Assembly (NCBI GenBank): GCA_046717125.1
Contig: JBKJVQ010000144.1
Location: 1 to 10,471 of the forward strand
Source: JBKJVQ01 sp046717125
GTDB lineage: Bacteria > Pseudomonadota > Alphaproteobacteria > Rhizobiales > Methyloligellaceae
Direction: 5' to 3'
Length of the DNA stretch: 10,471 nucleotides
Below the pieces are notes generated by a model. That model saw only the letters and a list, made by a program, of their open reading frames with translations. It was not told where the DNA came from and ran no database searches. Numbering within the stretch: the stretch's first letter is position 1; the number at the start of each line of letters is the position of its first letter. Shown in pieces: positions 1 to 6,239 of the stretch. The position numbers and the translations under genes were made by a program.

Positions 1-141
1 GGCGTAAGCCGGGTCGATGTTTTGGAACAAGCGGACGGGACGACGGCGACCGTCACTTTTGATGATGGGCTGGTTACGCCGGAAGCTTTGACGCTTGCTG
101 TCACCAATGCGGGGTTTCCCGCGCATGTGCAGGAGAACTGA
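1..141 (+). CDS. merP: MerP-like periplasmic mercury-binding protein, 3' end only
   Basis: The window opens inside a reading frame that runs to a TGA at 139-141, giving 46 C-terminal residues. They read GVSRVDVLEQADGTTATVTF, then a DDG turn and an ending around NAGFPAHV. This is the second half of a heavy-metal-associated (HMA, ferredoxin-like) fold, with the pattern G-V-x-x-V-x-V, a V-T-F-D-D strand and a final A-G-[FY]-P-[AS] helix end as in MerP. MerP captures Hg(II) in the periplasm through a GMTCxxC motif and passes it to the inner-membrane transporter. That motif and the signal peptide would lie before position 1, so they cannot be checked. The merF-type gene starting 5 nt downstream supports a mer role. 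It could instead be the HMA tail of a MerT-P fusion or of another metal carrier. Confidence 0.72.
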   Translation, partial: GVSRVDVLEQADGTTATVTFDDGLVTPEALTLAVTNAGFPAHVQEN

Positions 142-146
142 GTTTC

Positions 147-362
147 ATGGATGACCGCGCACTCATGCGGACGGGAGTCGTGGGCACCGTCGTGGCGGCG
201 ATCTGTTGTGCGACTCCGCTGCTGGCGGTCGTGTTTGGCACGGTGGGGCTGTCCGCTTTGGCAGCGAAGGCCGATTACATCGCGATCCCCGCTCTGGTGC
301 TGAGTTTAGGACTTGTAGGCTGGGCGCTTATCCTGCGTCGGCAGCGAAAGGAAAATTCATGA
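147..362 (+). CDS. merF: Mercury transport protein MerF-like
   Basis: This 71-residue protein has two predicted membrane helices, about residues 9-33 and 44-64, joined by a short loop, and a basic cytoplasmic tail (RRQRKENS). The first helix carries the vicinal pair Cys20-Cys21 in the context AICCATPLL, the Hg(II)-binding signature of MerF/MerT. MerF moves Hg(II) across the inner membrane towards the cytosolic reductase. Classical MerF is about 81 residues with a second Cys-Cys pair near its C-terminus. That pair is absent here, because the protein ends shortly after helix 2. The start ATG at 147 follows AGGAG at 131-135 at a slightly long distance. The gene begins 5 nt after the merP-like stop, and its own stop overlaps the next start (ATGA at 359-362), so the genes are co-transcribed and probably translationally coupled. 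Confidence 0.85.
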   Translation: MDDRALMRTGVVGTVVAAICCATPLLAVVFGTVGLSALAAKADYIAIPALVLSLGLVGWALILRRQRKENS

Positions 363-601
363 TGGAATTGCGCTCGACGCTCACCTGCCCGCACTGCGGA
401 AAGCAAACGACCGAAACAATGCCGACCGACGCCTGCCAGTTCTTTTACGACTGCAAGGGCTGCGGGGCGCTCTTGCGGCCTAAGGAGGACGATTGCTGCG
501 TGTTCTGCTCCTACGGCTCCGTCCCATGCCCGCCAATTCAGGAAACAAGAGCGACCGGAACGGCCGGAAATTGTTGCGCGCCTGCCTTGGCGGGTGAGTG
601 A
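359..601 (+). CDS. Cysteine-rich GDCCVxC-family protein of mer clusters
   Basis: The product is 80 residues from the first of two adjacent ATGs (359; the second is at 362), with 11 cysteines. CPHC (10-13), C26, and CKGC (32-35) could form a zinc-ribbon-like cluster. The motif DDCCVFCSYG (44-53) followed by CPPIQ (57-61) marks the small 'GDCCVxC domain-containing (seleno)protein' family found next to merF. In some members a Cys of the motif is selenocysteine. Here all are ordinary Cys codons, and the motif's first Gly is Asp. The function is not established; thiol-based Hg(II) binding or relay is an inference from cysteine content and context. AAGGAAA at 349-355 is the likely ribosome binding site. 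The start overlaps the merF stop (ATGA), and the TGA at 599-601 overlaps the next ATG by one base. Confidence 0.8.
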   Translation: MMELRSTLTCPHCGKQTTETMPTDACQFFYDCKGCGALLRPKEDDCCVFCSYGSVPCPPIQETRATGTAGNCCAPALAGE

Positions 602-819
602 TGGCACAGCAATTCGATCTGGTTGTATTAGGAACTGGTACGGCTGCGCGCGGGGTCGAAAACGATCTTGTCATTGGAGCGCACCTGGTGGGGCCGTACG
701 CTGACGAGGTCATCAACCTCTTCGCGCTCGCCATTCGCCAGGGGCTCACGGCCGAACAGCTCAAGACGACGATGTTCGCCTATCCCACCGGCGCATCGGA
801 CATCAGCTACAAGCTGTGA
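601..819 (+). pseudogene. Mercuric-reductase-like flavoprotein with large internal deletion
   Basis: The 72-residue frame joins two ends of a class-I pyridine nucleotide-disulfide oxidoreductase. Residues 1-19 are MAQQFDLVVLGTGTAARGV, the first beta strand and GxGxxA FAD-binding turn. From about residue 22 it continues IGAHLVGPYADEVINLFALA and ends FAYPTGASDISYKL, the terminal part of the dimerisation domain. Family members (MerA, dihydrolipoamide dehydrogenase and the reductase-like protein of mer clusters) are about 450-550 residues. Nearly 400 residues are therefore missing, including the redox CxxxxC, the NADPH domain and most of the FAD domain. The frame is kept across the junction near 656-664. 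The start overlaps the preceding stop by one base, so it is still in the mer transcription unit. It cannot be a working reductase. It is either a decayed gene or a small protein with unknown residual use. Confidence 0.82.
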
Positions 820-1090
820 GCCCACCGCAGTTGCCTCGGAGGAACAGGGTGGCTTTCCTTGGCGTTAAGCTCGCACGTGTGGATGAAGAGACGCGGCGAC
901 TTCGCTTGGACCAAAACATAGAAGCTTTCACCACGGGTGCGGGAATGCTGGGTCGCGGGACGACGAGTGATAACCCGAGCGGTCTTTACCTAACCACTAG
1001 TGGGGCAAGTAAGCGCAAGGTCAAGAAGCTCGCGGCTCCTTGGAATGTCGATCAGGTTGGCCATCGTGTCGTGAATAAATTTCAGCTTTG
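820..1090. other. Intergenic stretch without a recognisable gene
   Basis: Between the collapsed reductase and the ParB remnant the plus strand stays open from a GTG (frame of 816-1205), but the translation resembles no family I know and starts inside the preceding gene's stop region without a ribosome binding site. I see no terminator, tRNA or repeat here. It is probably junction or scar DNA from the event that truncated the mer cluster. Confidence 0.45.
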
Positions 1091-1097
1091 CGCTTGG

Positions 1098-1248
1098 AGG
1101 ATGTATCGCACACATGCAACGAAGGAATTAACATGTTGCCGACCGAAAACGTGGTATTCGCGCTTTTGGTATCACGAACCCGCCTCTCGTTGGCGAGGAT
1201 GGTGACCTGATCGCCGGCCATGCACGACCGGCGCGACTTCGACGGCTT
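1098..1248 (+). pseudogene. Frameshifted remnant of a ParB-like nuclease domain
   Basis: Two plus-strand frames together spell a degraded ParB/Srx N-terminal domain. In one frame, 1098-1130 gives RMYRTHATKEL, resembling the 'N-x-R-T-H-s-x-x-q-I' opening motif. In the next frame, 1153-1227 gives GIRAFGITNPPLVGEDGDLI followed by AGHAR, matching the hallmark '[SA]IRxFGxTNPxLV...G.LIAGHGR'. A TAA at 1129-1131 and a one-base frame change separate the halves. After AGHAR the sequence degenerates into arginine-rich nonsense and stops near 1290. Intact domains of this kind are common in phage, plasmid and island proteins, often fused to DNA methylase or ParB C-terminal parts. The similarity was recognised by eye, so the exact limits are approximate. 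Confidence 0.6.
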
Positions 1249-1336
1249 CGGAGAAGATCCCGAAACGCCGCGCCCTTATTCGAAGCGTAGACAAGGGGAT
1301 TCTGCGGGGTCGCGCAGATTGAGATCGGCCTTGGCG

Positions 1337-2962
1337 CTAAATGAAGAGTCCGCTCCAGAAGATGATGTAGCCGGCGGCCAATGAGGCGATCCCCCCGGCA
1401 AGGGCGTAATAAGGGAGATTCCCCGCCCTCGTTGGTCCTACATCGCTCTCGCCTTCAGGCACGAGGTCGCTGAGCATCTCCGGGGGGAACTTGCCCTTGT
1501 CGACGATGTAGTGCCGATAATAGAAAATCGGCACCGAAATGAAGGCACAGAGCAGTCCGAGCCACAGGATACCGGGACCCCACACGTTCGCCCCGGCCCC
1601 GATCAGGAATGCGTTGAAGAATGCCAGGCAGGCTCCAATGATAAAGAGGGGCTGTGGCGCCCAGTATGGCCGCTTAACTTTTGAATTATCGATGCGATGG
1701 ATCCAGCCTGCATTGAGGTTCAGGTAGTGGAACAGAACGTAATTGACGCTCGAGACGGCCAGCACGAACAAATAATTGGACAGGAGCAGCAAGAGCGCAT
1801 TGAAAGCGAGATCGGTCCACATCGCATACGTCGGGATGCCATGCTTATTCAGTTGACTAAGGTACTTGGGCATCCAACCATCGCGTCCGCCTTCGTAGAG
1901 GGTGCGCGACGACCCTGCCATCGCCGTCATGATGCCAAGGATTAGCGTGAAGGTGAGAATGACCACGATGAATTTCGTCGCGGCTGGACCCGCGTTCACC
2001 ATACTGGCGAGAGCCACACCTACGGTCTCACCCGACACGATTCCCGGGGTCATCATATAATTTGTGCCGAGAACGCCCTGGAATACGAATGGGACTAAGA
2101 CATAAAGCGCTATGCAAATGACGCCGGACCACAGGATGGCTTTCGGCGCATCTGCACCCGGCGCTTTGAACTCACTCATGTAACAAACCGCCGTCTCTGC
2201 CGCGTAGGTTGACCAGGCGGCGAGGAAAAGCCCGCCGAAGACAAGACGCCAACCTTCAAGGTTCCATGAGCCGTTCAGCGGAACGAACGGGGAGAAATTG
2301 TTCAGGTCGATTCGACCCGTGAAGAGCGGAATGACTGTCACGAAGATGAGCGGCAGCAAGCCGCCGATCGTCAGGATGGTCGCCGCCCGGGCCGTCCTTA
2401 AAATTCCTGCGTGCTGAACGCTCCACACGAGCACCATGATGATGGTGCCGATGATGAACTGAGCGTTGATCCGGACCGTGAGATCGGGCTGAACCCAGCC
2501 AAGGTCGAGCAGAGTTATTTTCCAAGTGCTGAAGGGGTGGTCGGCGGGTAAAAAAATTGAAAGCAGATAGCCCGACGCTAGCCCGGAGCCGATCGCGAGA
2601 ATCGGACTCCAGGCGAGCCAGTTGGAAAAGATCGACATCGGCGCAACGATCTTGCTGTATCGCACCCACGCCGTGGCCCCGTGAACGGCGGTGCCGCCCG
2701 ACTTGCTTGGATGGAGACCCGCGATTTCCGCGTAAACATAGAGTTCGAGGAAGCCGAGCACGACCGACACCGCCCAGATCAAGGGCGATATCGTGCCCAC
2801 CACTGCCGCAAGGCCACCCAGATTAAACATGACGAGGGCGGGCGCGCCGGCTGAGATGAAAACGACCTGCAACCAATTGACGTCTCGCCGCATTTGCGGT
2901 TCTTCGAAGACGCCGTGTTGCGAAAAAGGAGTCCCTTTTTCAGTTAACGTTCTCGCTGCCAT
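1337..2962 (-). CDS. APC-family amino-acid permease
   Basis: This 541-residue, strongly hydrophobic protein has about 12-14 membrane helices. It begins with a ~25-residue polar cytoplasmic leader, and the first helix contains ISAGAPALVMFNLGGLAAVV, the helix-1 glycine-rich signature of the amino acid-polyamine-organocation (APC) superfamily. The segment WSTYAAETAVCYMSEFKAPG, then DAPKAI, corresponds to the helix-6 region and following loop (family pattern: aromatic..E...Y..E.K.P....P.AI). It is an inner-membrane secondary transporter. The substrate cannot be read from sequence, but ftcD 96 nt upstream on the same strand suggests histidine, formiminoglutamate or glutamate. The ATG at 2960-2962 is the first usable start. 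Its Shine-Dalgarno AAGGAGG (2990-2996 complement) is 27 nt away, separated by a perfect hairpin. The gene is intact; I saw no clear terminator after its stop. Confidence 0.88.
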   Translation of the reverse strand: MAARTLTEKGTPFSQHGVFEEPQMRRDVNWLQVVFISAGAPALVMFNLGGLAAVVGTISPLIWAVSVVLGFLELYVYAEIAGLHPSKSGGTAVHGATAWVRYSKIVAPMSIFSNWLAWSPILAIGSGLASGYLLSIFLPADHPFSTWKITLLDLGWVQPDLTVRINAQFIIGTIIMVLVWSVQHAGILRTARAATILTIGGLLPLIFVTVIPLFTGRIDLNNFSPFVPLNGSWNLEGWRLVFGGLFLAAWSTYAAETAVCYMSEFKAPGADAPKAILWSGVICIALYVLVPFVFQGVLGTNYMMTPGIVSGETVGVALASMVNAGPAATKFIVVILTFTLILGIMTAMAGSSRTLYEGGRDGWMPKYLSQLNKHGIPTYAMWTDLAFNALLLLLSNYLFVLAVSSVNYVLFHYLNLNAGWIHRIDNSKVKRPYWAPQPLFIIGACLAFFNAFLIGAGANVWGPGILWLGLLCAFISVPIFYYRHYIVDKGKFPPEMLSDLVPEGESDVGPTRAGNLPYYALAGGIASLAAGYIIFWSGLFI

Positions 2963-2971
2963 GTGCGCTAA

Positions 2972-2996
2972 GCGAGACGTTCGTCTCGCCCTCCTT
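2972..2996 (-). promoter_or_regulatory. Hairpin between Shine-Dalgarno and start of the permease gene
   Basis: On the minus strand AAGGAGG is followed immediately by GCGAGACG-AA-CGTCTCGC, a perfect 8-bp inverted repeat, then 9 nt to the ATG at 2962. Unfolded, the spacing is 27 nt, too long for normal initiation. Folded, the hairpin removes 18 nt and leaves about 9 nt, a normal spacing. This predicts initiation that depends on, or is tuned by, the hairpin. It may instead be a short operator, or a coincidence. Confidence 0.5.
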
Positions 2997-3058
2997 ATGA
3001 AGCAAGACTGGTGAGCATTTCCTTAGATCGTTTGAGTCACGTGCCAGCTTCCGAGCCG

Positions 3059-4000
3059 TCAGGATTCAAGTTCTAGAAGGTGGTTTTCAAGTATCTGGCT
3101 CTGGTAATCCCAGGGACCGTTTATTCCTTCGAGCTTCAAGTACCACTCGGCCGTCTGAACGAGCACCTCCGCTCCGATCGTTCCGCAGACCTGCCCGGCG
3201 ATGACATTCACGCCGTATCTAGCGGCTTCATCCTTCAGGAGATTGTAGACGCGGTGGAGAGGCGTCTTCAGCGGGTTGCTGATCTCGCATGAGACAATGA
3301 CGACAGCCTTCCCTGTGCGGCGATGGGTATTAGGGAGCCCGATCACACCCTGAATGTTTGTGAAGCCACCTGTCTTGCCGCGCACATAGCTCGCAAGCTT
3401 CTTGGCGATGGAGAGGTCGGTTGTGTCGAGCACGACGTTGAAATATGCATCGTGCTCCTCAACAGCTCCGACAATGGTGGCGCCCGCCGTCGGATGCAGT
3501 TTTGCTGGTCCGAGGTCGGGAGCTCGATCGGGTTCTTTCAGTACCGCCTCTCGGAGGCCTTCGTAGTTCCCCTTACGGATGACAGTCAGACCTTCCCTAT
3601 CAGGGCGCCGAGCGTTCTTACCGGTAAAATAGATGGGCACGTCGTATCGCTTGAACAGCTCGTTGCCGAGCTCTTCAGCGAAATCGCGGCACTCATCAAT
3701 TGTGATGTCTTTCGCAGGATAGATCTCAATGGTGTCGACTGCTCCGATGCGCGGATGGCGCCCGTGCTGCTTCTCCATGTCGATGAGTTCGTACGCTTTG
3801 CCCGCGGCGTCGAGCAGCGCTTCCCGAATTTGCTCTGGACGCCCTAGCAACTCCGCAGGAAGCCGATCGAAATCAGGGTCGGGCTCGTACCCTATGAGCT
3901 TTACGCCTGGCCTATCGCGAAATTGACCAATTATTTGCTCAATAACTTCCTTGCGAGTGCCGTCGCTAAAGTTGGGATCAGAAAGGATATATTGAGCCAT
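3059..4000 (-). CDS. ftcD: Glutamate formimidoyltransferase
   Basis: The product is 313 residues from the ATG at 3998-4000, chosen because GAGGAGG lies 7 nt upstream. It is a monofunctional formiminotransferase (EC 2.1.2.5), moving the formimino group of N-formimino-L-glutamate to tetrahydrofolate in histidine breakdown. The opening MAQYILSDPNFSDG matches the family's N-terminal 'vPNFSEG' strand. KQHGRHPRIGAVDTIEIYP (residues 77-95) holds the catalytic His, here residue 82 as in the mammalian enzyme, and the substrate pocket. HPTAGATIVGA and FNVVLDT (near 190-215) begin the second subdomain. The length is right for the two formiminotransferase subdomains, and the cyclodeaminase domain of mammalian FTCD is absent. 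The downstream permease gene on the same strand is probably its operon partner. No hutH, hutU, hutI or hutC lies in the window. Confidence 0.93.
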   Translation of the reverse strand: MAQYILSDPNFSDGTRKEVIEQIIGQFRDRPGVKLIGYEPDPDFDRLPAELLGRPEQIREALLDAAGKAYELIDMEKQHGRHPRIGAVDTIEIYPAKDITIDECRDFAEELGNELFKRYDVPIYFTGKNARRPDREGLTVIRKGNYEGLREAVLKEPDRAPDLGPAKLHPTAGATIVGAVEEHDAYFNVVLDTTDLSIAKKLASYVRGKTGGFTNIQGVIGLPNTHRRTGKAVVIVSCEISNPLKTPLHRVYNLLKDEAARYGVNVIAGQVCGTIGAEVLVQTAEWYLKLEGINGPWDYQSQILENHLLELES

Positions 4001-4025
4001 TAACAAGCCTCCTCTTTCGAAGTTC

Positions 4026-4060
4026 CCAACTTTTTTATGTTGTACTTTTTACAAGGTTGG
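4026..4060 (-). promoter_or_regulatory. Inverted repeats upstream of ftcD, candidate operator
   Basis: An AT-rich patch 26-60 nt before the ftcD start holds two nested symmetric pairs: CCAAC (4026-4030) with GTTGG (4056-4060), and TTGTA (4040-4044) with TACAA (4050-4054) around a 5-nt centre. The half-site TTGTA/TACAA resembles that of HutC-type GntR repressors of histidine genes, but the known HutC operators I recall have a shorter centre. The position between promoter and ribosome binding site suits an operator. No regulator gene is present to support it. Confidence 0.35.
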
Positions 4061-4644
4061 ATTTCTCGTGTTTGGAGTTAAGCGATCTTTATCGGTCTGA
4101 GAATGGGGTTATGAACGCCCTTGTGGCAAGTGCTAAATCGGTGGCTTGATATAGTTTCAGAGATGTAGTTTGCGTGGGTCGCTGCATTGCTTCGGGGGAT
4201 TCGAACCTAGCGCAATCCGGCAGCCTCGGGTCGAGAACAGCTATGTCGGCGAGTGCCCCCCAACTGAAGGGATCGAGGCACGCTGCGCCGCCGCCGAGAC
4301 CCCTGTTATGAATGCATCCCCGGTTGCCTGTTTACCCCCCAATTTGCCCTGTTTTGGCGACTAAGGAACATGATGGTAAGCAATTGAATTTCCTTCCGAA
4401 AGCCGGGGACTATTGTCGCCTCCAGCCCGAAGATCCACGAATTTCGCTGTATTTACCCGCAAAACAGGGAATAGACGCGCGGAGACGAGTTCGCTGCTGA
4501 CTGCCTCCACCGCCAGTCCTTCCCTTGAGCACCAGCGTCAGGCGGGAACATCGATATGGCAGATAGTTCTGACGATTGGCATCAGCAAAAACCTACGACT
4601 CGATGATGACTTACGGTCTCAAGGCCGTAAAGTTTGCTTTGTTG
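4061..4644. other. Long gene-free stretch between ftcD and truncated kinase
   Basis: About 580 nt without a credible gene; the short open frames here have no ribosome binding sites or family resemblance. It contains an inverted pair CCCTGTTTTG (4347-4356) / CAAAACAGGG (4460-4469) and a loosely repeated phrase (CTGTTTACCC at 4328-4337, CTGTATTTACCC at 4447-4457). Close to the kinase stop is a weak stem TTACGG/CCGTAA near 4611-4630. The ftcD promoter must lie at the left end. The rest looks like rearranged intergenic or dispersed-repeat DNA. Confidence 0.45.
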
Positions 4645-5940
4645 TCAGGCGTTGTCGAGCAGAATGACGATGGCCTGCTTCAGACGCTGCTCGTCCGCAT
4701 TGATCCAAATCGGATGGTTGGGATAGTGGGCGTTCACCAAGACCCGGGCGGCGCGCCCAAGCACGGCCGTCTCCTGCAGCGCTTCGTCCATGACGTCCTG
4801 GAGTACGATGGGACGGAACTCGAAGCGGAGCGTGTCGGCTTCCGAGCGGGCCAGGAACATGATGTCCTCGACAAGATGCCCCATGTCCGTGCTGTGCGCG
4901 ACGATGCGGCCGAGCGCGTCGCGGTAAACCGATTCCGGCTTCGAACCGTGCCGAAGCGCGATCTCGGCTTCACCGCGCAAGGCAGTGAGCGGCGTTCGGA
5001 TCTCGTGGCTGATGTCGGCGAGAAACCTGATGCGCAAACGGTCGACTTCGGTCAGGCGATTATTCGCGGTGGCGAGCTGCTGGGTGCGGTCGGAAACTTG
5101 CCGTTCGAGCCCGGTCTGAGCCTCCATGAGTTGGGTCCGCCGCTCTTCACTTTCGGCTGCCATAAAGTTGACGCGCCGGGCGAGCGTTCCGAGCTCGTCG
5201 CCGCTGTCATAGCGGATGCGATGGTCGAGCTCGCCGCGGGCAATGGCTTCCGTGCCCTGGGTCAGCAGCATGATGGGCCTGACCAGTTTTTGCAGCAGGC
5301 GCGTGCCGGTGACGATGCAAACTAAAATGGCGGCGAGCGCCGTGAGCAGCGTAACCCAGGTAAGCTGCCGCCACAGGAGCGCTGCTTCGCGTTCGGTGCG
5401 GTCCACTTCCTCACGTTCGTCGAGCGTGGCCGCTTTGAGTAGCGCCTCGAATTCCGCATCGAGCCGGTTTTCGATCTCCCGCCGGAACATCAGGATGGAC
5501 TCGTCCACCTTGCCCTCGTCACGGAGCCGGACGATTTCCTCGAACGCCTTGCTGATCTCCTGATACAGCGTCTTCATCCGCTGAACGCGAAAGTTCTCGT
5601 CCAGCCGCTCCACCAGCACACCGCGATACGCGCTGAGAAATTCCGCCTCCTGATCTGTCGTCCGCTGAAGCCGCGCGAAGCCCTCTTCCAGCTCCGCGCG
5701 GGCGCTTTCGAAATCGGGACGCTCGGGCTCACCAATGAGCAGGAGCTCCGCGATCTGTTCTGCGAAGCGATTAGCGTTCACCTTGAGAGCGGTAATGGAT
5801 TCCAGCTGGTGATTGCTGACCTCGACGCGCTTGAGCTGATAGTCGGTCGCGCGGATGGTCGTGTAGGTGACGAAGGCCATCGTCAACAGGGCGAGCGTAA
5901 TGACGGCCTGAAATAGGGTGATCCGGGATCTAATGGTCAT
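4645..5940 (-). pseudogene. Sensor histidine kinase truncated in the ATPase domain
   Basis: The frame gives 431 residues from the ATG at 5938-5940, chosen over upstream in-frame starts because GGAGA lies just before it and the membrane helix begins at once. Order of parts: TM1 (about 7-27); a helical periplasmic sensor region (about 31-192) rich in acidic residues and arginine; TM2 (about 194-214); HAMP (215-268); a coiled coil (to 300); and HisKA with phospho-acceptor His312 in SHEIRTPL. The HATPase domain starts, but the protein stops at DEQRLKQAIVILLDNA, exactly at the N-box Asn430, so the G1, F and G2 ATP-binding boxes are gone. Typical HAMP kinases of this layout continue another 80-100 residues. 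It could keep dimerisation, and perhaps be phosphorylated by an intact partner, but cannot autophosphorylate. No response regulator is adjacent. Recombination or deletion at about 4648 best explains the cut. Confidence 0.85.
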
Positions 5941-6239
5941 GCAAGTCTCCGGGTGCGGAATCTGGACCGCGCCCTTAAGGCCGACTGATTGCTCGCACGA
6001 ACACACATGCGCCTACGCCCGCGCAGGGAGAAATTTGCGGCGCTTCGGCCGGATCTGGACCGGTGAGCAAGTGGAAATTAGGCGCTTTACCGCCGTAAAT
6101 CGAGAACAGATTGATTTATAATCTGGGAAAAGTGGTTCAGATTAGGAGCTTAACCTGTTTTTAGGTGTTTAGTAGCGCTTAGGTTAATCAGCCAACGGAT
6201 TACATGCCAGTGTTGCGAAAGGCATGAGTGAATAACGCT
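5941..6239. other. Intergenic region upstream of the kinase, with several inverted repeats
   Basis: No gene is visible in these 299 nt. The left end holds the kinase ribosome binding site and presumably its promoter. Symmetric elements are TTTAC-CGCC-GTAAA (6086-6099), AGATT-N7-AATCT (6108-6124), TTAACCT/AGGTTAA (6150-6156 and 6181-6187), and CATGCC/GGCATG (6203-6208 and 6221-6226). The last lies just past the murQ stop on the minus strand but has no T-run, so it is at best a weak terminator. The others could be regulator sites for the kinase gene. Confidence 0.4.

Noticed and set aside
816..1205. 129-codon plus-strand open frame after the collapsed reductase
   Set aside because: It starts at the reductase stop without a ribosome binding site, resembles no family over most of its length, and its only recognisable part (RTHATKEL) belongs to a frameshifted ParB remnant that leaves this frame.
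1133..1210. 25-codon frame with a good Shine-Dalgarno (GAAGGAATT before ATG)
   Set aside because: It overlaps the ParB remnant in a different frame and no gene follows that it could lead, so a leader peptide role has no support.
3323..3847. 174-codon plus-strand open frame
   Set aside because: It is antisense to ftcD, which has strong family motifs and a good ribosome binding site.
4191..4206. GGGGGATTCGAACC looks like the reverse complement of a tRNA T-arm
   Set aside because: Only two T-stem pairs form, and no acceptor stem, anticodon arm or CCA can be placed around it. It is too weak even for an att-site remnant.
4611..4630. Possible terminator TTACGG-loop-CCGTAA next to the kinase stop
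   Set aside because: The stem is only six pairs with an 8-nt loop and no clean T-run on the relevant strand; the kinase end is a breakpoint rather than a natural gene end.
4576..5325. 249-codon open frame on the plus strand
   Set aside because: It lies antisense to the histidine kinase, whose frame shows clear HAMP and HisKA domains. The long open run is a GC-rich codon-position shadow.
6203..6226. CATGCC/GGCATG hairpin as murQ terminator
   Set aside because: It has a six-pair stem, a 12-nt loop and no following T-run, so it is noted only as a weak inverted repeat.
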